A stretch of 39,595 bases of DNA from Alphaproteobacteria bacterium (GTDB lineage Bacteria > Pseudomonadota > Alphaproteobacteria > Micropepsales > Micropepsaceae). Each line of letters begins with the position of its first letter. The stretch's first letter is position 1. This document shows, one piece after another, positions 1 to 7,730 of the stretch. The stretch covers positions 1 to 39,595 of the forward strand of contig JAATGP010000001.1 in the NCBI GenBank assembly GCA_015654635.1, read 5' to 3'. The notes beneath the pieces were generated by a model. The model ran no database searches, was not told the DNA's origin, and worked only from the letters and a program-made list of their open reading frames with translations. The translations under genes and the position numbers were made by a program.

Positions 1-2
1 AC

Positions 3-125
3 CGCATCGAGAATGCATTCTGCCGTCTCAAAGACTTCCGGCGTATCGCAACTCGCTATGACAGGCTCGCCAGGAACTACCACGCTTCCGTATGCCTCGT
101 GGCCGCCATCGTCTGGTGGATTTAA
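3..125 (+). CDS. IS5-family transposase, C-terminal end (partial)
   Basis: The open frame enters from the left edge and stops at TAA 123-125. The 40 visible residues have the pattern ENAFCRLKDFRRIATRYD, then LARNYHA and a hydrophobic tail. This is the usual C-terminus of IS5-family (IS427-like) DDE transposases, where the E of RIEN lies in the catalytic E region. The start and the other two catalytic acids lie outside the window. The element appears to end just past the stop codon. Whether the copy is intact cannot be judged. Family assignment rests on pattern recognition of the tail only. Confidence 0.75.
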   Translation, partial: RIENAFCRLKDFRRIATRYDRLARNYHASVCLVAAIVWWI

Positions 126-141
126 TGAGTCTCGGCCCTAG
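121..141 (+). mobile_element. Probable right terminal end of the IS5-type element
   Basis: The transposase stop codon is embedded in a short segment ending in CTCGGCCCTAG. IS5/IS427-type elements commonly carry terminal inverted repeats that end in a GGCCC-rich motif and overlap the transposase stop. The partner left end is outside the window, so the exact boundary and the target duplication are inferred, not seen. Confidence 0.4.
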
Positions 142-456
142 TAACGACGATCACGTCCGCCTTACGATTCCTTCGGACGATTTTGTATATCTCCATCGTT
201 AGGCTGCTGAGATTTAGATTGCTGACCTTCGCCAACCAACGGTGAAGATAGAGATTGCACACTACGACCTTCCGAAGAAAAAGTTTTAACTCTCTGGGAG
301 GCGGTTTGAAGATCTTCCCAAAGCCATCCGGCTCTTAGCGCACTTTCTGACATAATGATTCTCTTTCAAAAGAGACAAAAGACGATAAACCATCGCTGAC
401 GGCGTGGGTAGGGTATTTTTCAAAGTACAAACTGAGAATTTGGAGTACACGCTATT
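126..456. other. Non-coding gap between the IS end and the avcD-like gene
   Basis: This 331-base stretch holds no convincing gene. It contains a minus-strand open frame of 63 codons (162-353) with an AAGAGA-like ribosome-site candidate in front, but the product is low-complexity (Ser/Gln-rich) and unrecognised. A small hairpin (CTCTTT CAAA AGAG) sits near 361-374. Composition is AT-richer than the chromosome to the right. In described AvcID systems the inhibitory AvcI RNA is encoded just upstream of avcD, so this is where a counterpart would be expected. That is inference from position only. Confidence 0.5.
162..353 (-). CDS. Possible small hypothetical protein, 63 aa
   Basis: This is an open frame on the minus strand from ATG at 353 to TAA at 162-164, divergent from the deaminase gene. 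Upstream of the ATG there is a purine-rich GAAAGAGA stretch about 8 bases away, compatible with translation. The product begins MSESALRAGWLWEDL and becomes Ser/Gln/Asn-rich. No domain, signal peptide or membrane segment is visible, and I do not recognise a family. It could equally be chance coding in a region that makes an RNA. Confidence 0.22.
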   Translation of the reverse strand: MSESALRAGWLWEDLQTASQRVKTFSSEGRSVQSLSSPLVGEGQQSKSQQPNDGDIQNRPKES

Positions 457-2061
457 ATGACAACCTCCAACCCGTCCATTGAGCCGAGTTCGAATGAGCT
501 GATCTTTGGGTTGGTTGCCCCTATTGGTGTTGATCTTGTCCTTGTAGCCGAGGTGCTTTCAGAAACCCTCAAAGAGCAAGGGTTCAATACAGAGACATCT
601 GCATGTCGCATCACGTCGTTGATGAAACAAGTCGACATCGGGCTTCCTTTCGACGCAGGCACTTACATTGATCAAGTAAAGTGCCGCATCGCATACGCTA
701 ATAAGATGAGGCTTGAGCTCGAGAATGATGCGCTTGCAGTAATGGCAGTCAGCGCCATTCGGAAATTTCGCAAAGACGAAAACATTAGACGTCTGGTTGC
801 TCAAAATTCGTCTTTTAAGCCCGATGATGGCGCATTTTACGAAGAACATTTTCTGCCCAACCAAGCCTATGTCATCCGCCAGTTGAAGCGCCCAGAAGAG
901 GTGCAAACTCTTCGTCGGATATATGGTGATCGCTTCATCCTTATTGGAGCAAATGCACCGCTTGAAGTCCGCAAGCGTCATATGAATGATGAACAAACAA
1001 AATCGCTAGGTGGCTTAATACCTCACGTCAAAATTGAAAGCATGGTGAACGATTTAATTGCTCAGGATTCTATTGAAGCGCGCGAGCAACACGGCCAAAA
1101 AGTGCGGGACGCCTACCCTCTGGCGGACGTTTTCATTGACGCAACCACTCGTGCGACATGCGAGGCCACCCTTCGTAGGTTTATAAGAGTCTTTTTTGGT
1201 CACAATGGCATCACGCCATCGCACGACGAGTATGCGATGTTTATCGCCAAATCTGCCGCGCTTAGGTCAGGAGACTTATCGCGCCAAATCGGGGCCGCTA
1301 TTTTTTCAAAGACAGGCGAGATCGTGACTCTTGGTTGCAATGAAGTACCGAAGGCAGGTGGCGGGACGTATTGGCCAGAATCGCGATCTGACGGGCGTGA
1401 TTTTGCTATTGGTTATGACCCAAACGAACGCCTGACCCGGGAAGTATTCGTTGATCTAGTCGATAGGTTGAAAAATAGCCAATCATTGTCATCGGATAAA
1501 TTTCCGCTCTATTTGACCTCTGTGGAGATTGCCCAGCAGCTTATGGAAAATCCGGACGTTGGCACCGGCGTCAAAGAGGCTCGTGTGATGGACATAATTG
1601 AGTTTGGAAGAATAATTCATGCGGAAATGTCAGCGATTAGTGATGCGGCACGCAAAGGTCTAGCCGTCCAAGATGCCACGCTCTTTTGCACAACGTTTCC
1701 CTGCCATCTTTGTGCGAAACATATCGTTGCTGCAGGCATTCGTAGGGTGGTGTACTTGGAACCTTATCCCAAAAGCTACGCCTGGAAATTACACGAAGAT
1801 TCTATTGCGATAGATCAGCGAGATTGCGGCGATAAAGTGTCGTTTGAATCATTTCTAGGAATATCACCTGCAAGGTATCGGGATTTATTTGAAAAGAAAT
1901 CACGTAAGAAAGACGGGGTCGCTGTGCCTTGGTTTCGTGGAAAACCGGAGCCAATGATAGAAATGCTCTATCCAGGCTACGAAAAAATTGAGCTTTATTA
2001 TGCTGACAGACTGATTCAAAAAATGAAGAAAGCTGAGTGGAAGTTACCGGCTGCCATTTAA
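457..2061 (+). CDS. avcD: AvcD-like anti-phage dCTP/dCMP deaminase (P-loop + deaminase)
   Basis: The product of 534 residues matches the two-domain layout and length (about 530) of AvcD/DcdV. AvcD is the deaminase that drains dCTP/dCMP pools during phage infection. The N-terminal domain carries a P-loop-like GLVAPIGVD at 18-26, the non-canonical form of this family. The C-terminal cytidine/deoxycytidylate deaminase domain begins near 255 (SGDLSRQIGAAIF) and has HAE at 388-390 (zinc ligand H388, proton-shuttle E390) and PCHLC at 415-419 (zinc ligands C416, C419). All catalytic residues are present, so an active enzyme is expected. GGAG lies 11 bases before the ATG. The gene stands alone beside an IS end and is AT-richer than its neighbours, suggesting transfer. 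An ordinary dCMP deaminase would be about 150-200 aa and lack the N-terminal domain. Anti-phage role is inferred from family knowledge. Confidence 0.85.
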   Translation: MTTSNPSIEPSSNELIFGLVAPIGVDLVLVAEVLSETLKEQGFNTETSACRITSLMKQVDIGLPFDAGTYIDQVKCRIAYANKMRLELENDALAVMAVSAIRKFRKDENIRRLVAQNSSFKPDDGAFYEEHFLPNQAYVIRQLKRPEEVQTLRRIYGDRFILIGANAPLEVRKRHMNDEQTKSLGGLIPHVKIESMVNDLIAQDSIEAREQHGQKVRDAYPLADVFIDATTRATCEATLRRFIRVFFGHNGITPSHDEYAMFIAKSAALRSGDLSRQIGAAIFSKTGEIVTLGCNEVPKAGGGTYWPESRSDGRDFAIGYDPNERLTREVFVDLVDRLKNSQSLSSDKFPLYLTSVEIAQQLMENPDVGTGVKEARVMDIIEFGRIIHAEMSAISDAARKGLAVQDATLFCTTFPCHLCAKHIVAAGIRRVVYLEPYPKSYAWKLHEDSIAIDQRDCGDKVSFESFLGISPARYRDLFEKKSRKKDGVAVPWFRGKPEPMIEMLYPGYEKIELYYADRLIQKMKKAEWKLPAAI

Positions 2062-2357
2062 TAGTTAACAAGCACGGTCAGAGTGAGCTGATCTCGGGAT
2101 TCTGGAAACTAACGCCGCATACCTTGCGGTATCGAGTGAATCGTTTTGGGATGTTGATCCCAGATTTTGCCGCTAGAAGCATTGGCATGCGGTGGCGTGG
2201 AAGTTTGGACCTCGCGGGCGTCGCGAAGACATTTTCCTGAACCCAGGCACTCTGCCGTCTCGATATAGAAACGCTGGCCTCCCATTTTTCTGCCCGGCTC
2301 TGTAACCGTCGGCGGCGGGCGGGCGAATGGCTTTGTGAGCTTCGGGAGCATTGCGCT
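2062..2357. other. Intergenic stretch, no gene seen
   Basis: This gap of about 296 bases lies between the deaminase and the catalase-like gene. Base composition rises from AT-rich to the GC-rich chromosomal level across it, so an island edge probably lies here. Open frames on both strands (for example 2109-2351 minus) have no recognisable motif and no good ribosome site. No tRNA or direct repeat typical of an attachment site was found by eye. Confidence 0.5.
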
Positions 2358-3476
2358 ATGCCGTCACCGTTCGAGCCGCCGCCCATCGATCCACCGCCGT
2401 CCGGGCGTTATGATTTGCGCGTGTTGTTGACGCGGCGGGGCATGGCTGCGGGGGCGGTGATCGGCGGCGTTGTGGTGGCGATGGTGGCGGGCTTTGCTTG
2501 GGCTGGCGGCTTTTTAACGCCAGGGAGGCTCGACCAGACCCGCCTGATCGCCGGTTTCGAAGCGGCCAACGGTGCTCATCCCGGTTTTCGCCGCAACCAC
2601 GCCAAAGGGGTTTGCCTGAGCGGCTGGTTCGACAGCAACGGCGCGGCGGCGGCGCTGTCCAAAGCGCAAGTCTTCCGCCCCGGGCGGGTGGCAGTGTTCG
2701 GCCGTTTCGCGCTGGCAGGCGGTATGCCGCGAACGGCGGACAAGCCCGCCACGGTGCGCAGCATGGCGCTGAATTTCACGCTGCCCGATGGCGAGATCTG
2801 GCGCAGCGGCATGAATGATATTCCTGTTTTTCCGGTGCGGGATGCACGCGGCTTCTATGAGCAGCTCGTCGCCGCCACGCCGGACCCCAAAACCGGCAAG
2901 CCCGATCCGGCGGCGTTGCAAGCCTTTCTGAAACGCCATCCCGAGAGCGTGAAAGCCACGGCCTTGATCAAGGCGGCGCCGTTCTCCTCCGGTTTTGCGG
3001 ATGCCCGCTACAATGGCCTGGATGCGTTTTTCTTCGTCAATAAGGCCGGGGTAAAAACGCCGGTGCGCTGGGCGATGGTGCCGGTGGATGCGTTTGCGCC
3101 CGCTGCCAAGACGGCGCCGGAGGATAAAAACTTTTTGTTCGCGGCGCTGACAAAGCGGCTGGCGGCGGGTCCGGCGCAATGGCACCTGATCATTACCGTC
3201 GGCAAGCCGGGCGATCCCACCAACGATGCCACACTGCCCTGGCCCGCGGATCGCCAAACCATCGATGCGGGGGTGCTGACGGTTGCAGCGGTCGAAGCGG
3301 AAGCGGCGGGCAATTGCCGCGATACCAATTTCGACCCCACCATGTTGCCCGCGGGTATTCAGCCCTCGGACGATCCGCTGTTGTCGGCGCGATCCGCCGC
3401 GTATTCGGTGTCGTTCACGCGCCGGGCGGGCGAACCCAAGACCCCCAGTGCCTATCAGCCGCCGCATGGAGCCTGA
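2358..3476 (+). CDS. Membrane-anchored SrpA-like catalase-family haem peroxidase
   Basis: A 372-residue protein of the small catalase-related family (SrpA type). After a proline-rich start there is TRRGMAAG (25-32) and a hydrophobic segment to about 50, an uncleaved anchor or Tat-like signal that places the enzyme on the periplasmic side. The haem pocket is recognisable: NHAKGVC with distal H81, NDIPVF with distal N153, and RSAAY near 345-349 supplying the proximal Tyr. It is much shorter than typical catalases (about 480 or more), as usual for this group, which acts as peroxidase on organic substrates or weakly on H2O2. The stop is followed after one base by the cytochrome b561 start, so the two form an operon and electron transfer between them is plausible. 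Confidence 0.85.
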   Translation: MPSPFEPPPIDPPPSGRYDLRVLLTRRGMAAGAVIGGVVVAMVAGFAWAGGFLTPGRLDQTRLIAGFEAANGAHPGFRRNHAKGVCLSGWFDSNGAAAALSKAQVFRPGRVAVFGRFALAGGMPRTADKPATVRSMALNFTLPDGEIWRSGMNDIPVFPVRDARGFYEQLVAATPDPKTGKPDPAALQAFLKRHPESVKATALIKAAPFSSGFADARYNGLDAFFFVNKAGVKTPVRWAMVPVDAFAPAAKTAPEDKNFLFAALTKRLAAGPAQWHLIITVGKPGDPTNDATLPWPADRQTIDAGVLTVAAVEAEAAGNCRDTNFDPTMLPAGIQPSDDPLLSARSAAYSVSFTRRAGEPKTPSAYQPPHGA

Positions 3477-3477
3477 G

Positions 3478-4014
3478 ATGACCCCGTCCTTTTCGCCGTT
3501 GTCGCGCCTTCTGCATTGGCTGATGGCGGTTTTGATCCTCGCCATGCTGGTCATCGGCATCGCCATGGTCAGTTCGCTCGGCCATTACCGGGGGCTGGTG
3601 GCGATCCACCGGCCATTGGGTATTCTGATCCTGATCCTGGCGGCCATCCGCCTGATCAACCGCCAATTCAATCCGCCGCCAGCCTTGCCGCGCGCTATGC
3701 CCAAACTGCTGCAGGCCGCTGCGCAAGCCTCGCATTGGGTGCTATACGGTCTGATGTTCGCGCTGCCGCTGGTCGGCTGGGCGATGCTGTCGGCGGCGGG
3801 CAATCCCATCGTCCTCGCCGGGGCTTGGCATCTGCCGCCGATTTTAGCCCAGAACGTGGCGCTCTATGCGGTGCTGCGTCCAGCGCACACGGTGCTGGCG
3901 TTCTGCTTCTTCGCTGTCATCCTGACGCATCTGGCTGCGGCGCTGCTGCACGCACTTATTTTCCGCGATGGCGTCTTTGCCAGCATGACGGTGCGGCGTT
4001 CGCATTCGTCTTAG
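3478..4014 (+). CDS. Cytochrome b561 family protein
   Basis: The product of 178 residues has four hydrophobic segments (about 12-31, 42-60, 85-107, 142-165) and conserved histidines in and near them: LLHWLMA, the GHYRG and AIHRP pair, ASHWVLYG and ILTHLAAALLHA. This is the bacterial cytochrome b561 pattern of di-haem inner-membrane proteins that move electrons between the quinone pool and periplasmic partners. The start ATG at 3478 begins one base after the TGA of the catalase-like gene. The open frame extends upstream of it, but that part overlaps the catalase gene and has no family similarity. Pairing of a catalase-like protein with b561 is a recurrent arrangement and suggests the cytochrome feeds or drains the haem enzyme. 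Confidence 0.88.
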   Translation: MTPSFSPLSRLLHWLMAVLILAMLVIGIAMVSSLGHYRGLVAIHRPLGILILILAAIRLINRQFNPPPALPRAMPKLLQAAAQASHWVLYGLMFALPLVGWAMLSAAGNPIVLAGAWHLPPILAQNVALYAVLRPAHTVLAFCFFAVILTHLAAALLHALIFRDGVFASMTVRRSHSS

Positions 4015-4032
4015 GGTGTGGCGCGTTGGCGT

Positions 4033-4188
4033 TCATGTCCTTCGGAAGGCGCGGGCGATGAGGAAGCCGATGACGAGGCCGACCGCCGCGCCGATCAGTG
4101 CGATGTGCAGCACCACGCCGATCAATTTGATGGCGACGAACACCACCAGGGCGACGATAAGGGCGGCGATGATTTCTAAAGCGCGCAT
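4033..4188 (-). CDS. Small membrane protein, 51 aa
   Basis: A short open frame runs from ATG (4186-4188) to TGA (4033-4035) on the minus strand. The product starts MRALEIIAALIVAL and contains two hydrophobic stretches (about 5-20 and 23-44) rich in Ile, Val, Ala and Gly, then ends with the basic tail ARAFRRT. It looks like a small two-helix inner-membrane protein with a cytoplasmic positive tail. Purine-rich AAAGAAA precedes the start. Codon use is GC-rich like the chromosome. No function can be assigned. Its coherent hydrophobic pattern argues against chance. Confidence 0.6.
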   Translation of the reverse strand: MRALEIIAALIVALVVFVAIKLIGVVLHIALIGAAVGLVIGFLIARAFRRT

Positions 4189-4272
4189 GATTTTTCTTTG
4201 CCTCTCGTCAATGGCGAAGCTGGGATGCTGTCAACATAATGCCCGCTTTGCCCCTAAGTTCCCTGCTCGCAG

Positions 4273-4449
4273 TCAGGAGACTGGCACCAGTGCGGTCAAA
4301 GGGAATTCGGCCTCGTGTCGGTCGTTATCGGTGAACCACAGGCAACGGGCATACAGATCGGTGCCAGACTTCTGATCGATGGCTTCGACCGTCATGGCAG
4401 GGCCGCCAGACTTTAAGGCCACGACCATTCCAACGGTGATGTCTGTCAT
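4273..4449 (-). CDS. YodC-like DUF2158 small protein
   Basis: A 58-residue protein, MTDITVGMVVALKSGG followed by a PAMTVEAI segment and a CLWFTDN segment. This is the DUF2158/YodC pattern: the protein begins with a G-x-V-V-x-LKSGGP-x-MTV strand pair and contains a conserved C-x-W-F motif. The start at 4449 is chosen because AGAGGGA lies about 4 bases upstream and because the family starts here; the longer frame to 4545 adds residues with no similarity. Family members are small cytosolic proteins of unknown function, probably an SH3-like barrel. The gene stands alone between the 51-aa membrane protein and the divergent secreted protein gene. Confidence 0.85.
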   Translation of the reverse strand: MTDITVGMVVALKSGGPAMTVEAIDQKSGTDLYARCLWFTDNDRHEAEFPLTALVPVS

Positions 4450-4685
4450 GGTCCCTCTTTGGCGTGTTGCTGCATAGCATAACGCGGCAGGTCTCTCGGA
4501 TGTTGCGCCCGGCGACGGTTGTTTGTGCTGCATATAATGCCCCAACGGAATGTTTTACTCTATGGGCGGGTCGAGCGGAGGGGATTTTCTCCTTGGTAGT
4601 GGGCTTACGCAAATTAAACCTTAACGCGAGCAGCAAAAACGCATAGATTTGGCGCCACATTGACCATTGCTGGGGAGCTGGGATC

Positions 4686-6197
4686 ATGCGCGGAAAAATC
4701 TGGCAGCGCGCGGGCGTTGCGCTGGTGGGATTTGTCTTTGTTTGCCTTGGCGCACAAGCCGCGCCGCCGCCTTGCACGGGGACTTTCAGCAACGGCGTCG
4801 CGATCAATATCAAGTCGGCACAATATATGGCCGATGTCGGCTATCTGCCGAAGGGCAAGGCCCTGGGCGCCACCAGCCAAACCTCTTGCGATGTCTTCAC
4901 CTTTGCCTGGAACCAGTTTCTCTATTACACCCAGACCGTGGCGACCTCACCGCAGGTGACGCCGCGTTTTCTGACCCTGGCGCCTTGGTACAATGTGCTG
5001 AAGATCGATGGCGCGCCGCCGCCGGGGGCTTATCCGGGCGGGCCCGTCGATTTGCGCACCGCCAAGCTCGATCAGGGCCAAGCGGGCGATGACGATCATC
5101 TGCTCGACGTGGCGGGCAATACGGTGCGTTACGACATCCGTTTCGACAGCAACATGTATCAGTCGATTGCGCTGCAGAACCTTTATACCGAGGCGCTGTT
5201 CACCAAGGCTTGCAATCCCGACCCCGCCGGCACCTGTAAGAACAACGCCAAGATCTGGATGACGCCCTCCGGCGCCAATGAACATCCCGAACCGGGCGCG
5301 CTGGAAGTCAAAACCGCATGGCGCGATTTCGGTTCGCCCGCCGCCTGTCCCGCGGCGCAATTCTACTGCAATGGACGCTTCGGGTTGGTGGGCTTCCACT
5401 ATGTCAACAAGACCTTCAGCCATGGGGAATGGATTTGGGCCTCGTTCGAACATATCGGCAATGATCCCGATTGCGCGCCCCAGGGCGACGCGCCGATTGC
5501 GCCCAAATCGCCGCTGGGGACGGCATGGTCCTTCTTCAATCCGGCAAGCGTGCCGCCCGCTGTGATGGCCTCGAAGATTTGTCCGGTGACGGCGCCGTCG
5601 CCGCAATGCAACACCAATCCGGTGAGCGGCAAGGTCGGCCCCAACAAGACCTATAAGCCGGTCAATATCTGCCGCACACTGATGATCCCGGCGGGCGGTG
5701 CCAGCGTCGCCAATTGCAAAGTGCTGCCGCCGGGCAGTGTGCCGGGCGCCGACAACGGCCCCGGCAATGTCGCTTGTCTGAATGCCGCCATCATGCCGCA
5801 ACTCACCGGTGTGTGGAAATATTACAAGCTGATCGGCGCAGTGTGGACAAAGGGCGGCATGGGACCCAATACGGATTTCCGCATCACCACGTTCCAAGTG
5901 CCGCTACCGCCGCCACAGGTGCCGCCGGCCGATATTGTCGATCCCGCCGGCTTCGTGCATCTGGCCAACACCACCTTGGAAAGCTGGATGCAGATGGGCT
6001 CGACCGGTTACGATCCTTTCAAGACCAATGGCACGCAAGCGGGCTGTTTTCTTTGCCACAACATGCCTTCGGCTTTTGCCACGCATAACCGCCAGGTCGA
6101 TCTCAGCCACTTCCCGGGCAAGCTGCCGACCGCCAAGCTGAAGGCGCTGACAGCATCGTTGCTGAGCGCCCATTCGCTGGCGGTGGCGCCAAAGTAG
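4686..6197 (+). CDS. Secreted protein with one c-type haem motif (CxxCH)
   Basis: The product has 503 residues with an N-terminal signal peptide (basic MRGKIWQR, hydrophobic core about 9-23, AQA cleavage site near 25). The mature protein is rich in Cys, Pro and Gly. Near the C-terminus, C454-C457-H458 forms a CFLCH haem-c attachment motif. The rest of the chain has no fold I can name. It may be a periplasmic or outer-surface redox protein. The following two genes encode a DUF1800/DUF1501 pair in the same direction, separated by 125 bases, so the three may act together. A lone CxxCH could also be a metal or disulphide site, so the haem claim is moderate. Confidence 0.65.
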   Translation: MRGKIWQRAGVALVGFVFVCLGAQAAPPPCTGTFSNGVAINIKSAQYMADVGYLPKGKALGATSQTSCDVFTFAWNQFLYYTQTVATSPQVTPRFLTLAPWYNVLKIDGAPPPGAYPGGPVDLRTAKLDQGQAGDDDHLLDVAGNTVRYDIRFDSNMYQSIALQNLYTEALFTKACNPDPAGTCKNNAKIWMTPSGANEHPEPGALEVKTAWRDFGSPAACPAAQFYCNGRFGLVGFHYVNKTFSHGEWIWASFEHIGNDPDCAPQGDAPIAPKSPLGTAWSFFNPASVPPAVMASKICPVTAPSPQCNTNPVSGKVGPNKTYKPVNICRTLMIPAGGASVANCKVLPPGSVPGADNGPGNVACLNAAIMPQLTGVWKYYKLIGAVWTKGGMGPNTDFRITTFQVPLPPPQVPPADIVDPAGFVHLANTTLESWMQMGSTGYDPFKTNGTQAGCFLCHNMPSAFATHNRQVDLSHFPGKLPTAKLKALTASLLSAHSLAVAPK

Positions 6198-6322
6198 GGC
6201 GATTATTGGGGTTGCATAGCATTTGTTCCTTCCTGTCCGCGAATTAAAGCGGGCCGCGAGACGACGGAGGTATCCTGCGACGCGCGTTTACAATTTGAGA
6301 CGCTGCAAGCAGGACGCCACCG

Positions 6323-7726
6323 ATGTCGCTTGAAGGTGCTATTGCCGTGCATCGCTTTGGGCTGGGTGCGCGCCCCGGTGAAATTGCTGCGGCCTCACAG
6401 GCTCCTAAGGACTGGCTGCTGGCGCAACTGGAAGCCCCCGCCGAGCAGCCGGTCGCCATTGTTCCCGCCACGCCGCTGATGAGCGGTGCTGCGCTGGTGG
6501 CCGATGATCTGCAGTTCCATGCCAAGGAAAAGCTGCTGAATGAAGCCCGCAAAAAGGGCATGCCGATGGAGGAAGAGGGCAAGGCGCTCTACAAATCCCG
6601 CTACGACATGGTGGTGGGCGAAATGGCGGCGCGCTTTGCCTTGGGTTTCAAAACGACACGGCCCTTTGCCGAGCGGCTGGTGTGGTTCTGGACCAATCAT
6701 TTCGGAGTTTCCACCGCCAATCCACGCTGCAGCGTCTTTGCCGGCGCCTTCGAGCGCGAGGTGATCCGCCCCAATATCAACGGCACCTTTGAGATTATGG
6801 TGCAGGCGGCGGTGCGCCATCCCGCGATGCAGCTCTATCTCGACAATGTGGATTCCATCGGCCCCAACTCCCAGGCGGGGCTGCGGGCCAAGAAGGGCCT
6901 GAACGAAAATCTCGGCCGCGAGCTGATGGAACTTTTCACATTGGGTGTGGATGGCGGCTACACCCAGGCCGACGTCATCGCCATGGCCAAACTGCTGACG
7001 GGTTTCGGTCTCGACAACAACACGTCGGGGCCGCCGAGCGCGGATGGCTATCGCTTTTATCCCCAGCGCCATGAGCCGGGCGCGATTGTGCTGCGTGGCA
7101 AAAGCTATCCGGCCGGAGAAGCGGGAACGCGGGCGGCGATCGCCGATCTCGCCCATGGCAAAGCGACCGCCCATCACATCGCGGTAAAATTCGCCACAGC
7201 GTTTTTGGCCGATGCGCCCACGCCCACAATGGTGAAGCGGCTGGAAGATGTCTTCAGCAAGAGCGGCGGCGATCTGAAGGCTTTGGCGGCGGCGGCACTC
7301 GATGATCCGCATGCCTTTGCGCCGAAATTGGACAAGGTGCGCAGCCCCGTGGAGTTCGTCACCGCTACTTACCGCTTGCTCGATATTCCCAAAGCCGATG
7401 CCAAGCCCGATGCGGTAACCAATCAGATTCGCGGCGCCATGGGGGTGGCGCGGATGATGGGCGAGTTTCCCATGGCGGCGCCGTCGCCCAAAGGCTGGCC
7501 CTTAGAGTCCGAGGCGTGGTCGGGACCCGACGCCGTGCTGACGCGGATCGAATGGGCGCGGCAAGTCAGCCAGCGCATTCCGCCCAATGTCGATGTGGTG
7601 GCGCTGGCGGCCAGCGGCCTCGGCGCCTTGATGAGCGAGACGACCTCAACGGCGATTGCCCATGCCTCCAGCAAAAGCGAGGCCGTGGCCTTGCTGCTTT
7701 CCAGCCCCGAATTCCAGCGCAGGTGA
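6323..7726 (+). CDS. DUF1800 family protein
   Basis: A 467-residue protein matching DUF1800 throughout: an AIAVHRFGLGARPGEI start, RLVWFWTNHFGVS around 115-130, and a GLNENLGRELMELFTLG block near 195-210, which is the most conserved motif of the family. Members are almost always encoded next to a DUF1501 gene, as here (the next start follows the stop by four bases). The biochemical role is unknown; the pair is usually thought to work outside the cytoplasm. No clear signal peptide is visible in this copy: it begins directly with the conserved region, which is shorter at the N-terminus than many homologues. Confidence 0.9.
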   Translation: MSLEGAIAVHRFGLGARPGEIAAASQAPKDWLLAQLEAPAEQPVAIVPATPLMSGAALVADDLQFHAKEKLLNEARKKGMPMEEEGKALYKSRYDMVVGEMAARFALGFKTTRPFAERLVWFWTNHFGVSTANPRCSVFAGAFEREVIRPNINGTFEIMVQAAVRHPAMQLYLDNVDSIGPNSQAGLRAKKGLNENLGRELMELFTLGVDGGYTQADVIAMAKLLTGFGLDNNTSGPPSADGYRFYPQRHEPGAIVLRGKSYPAGEAGTRAAIADLAHGKATAHHIAVKFATAFLADAPTPTMVKRLEDVFSKSGGDLKALAAAALDDPHAFAPKLDKVRSPVEFVTATYRLLDIPKADAKPDAVTNQIRGAMGVARMMGEFPMAAPSPKGWPLESEAWSGPDAVLTRIEWARQVSQRIPPNVDVVALAASGLGALMSETTSTAIAHASSKSEAVALLLSSPEFQRR

Positions 7727-7730
7727 AACC

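Noticed and set aside
2109..2351. An 80-codon minus-strand frame after avcD
   Set aside because: No ribosome site, no recognisable motif, and low-complexity composition; it overlaps other equally plausible frames in the same gap.
2514..3566. A 350-codon minus-strand open frame
   Set aside because: It is the antisense shadow of the catalase-like gene in GC-rich DNA: Arg/Gly/His-rich with no motif, while the plus strand has a clear haem-enzyme pattern.
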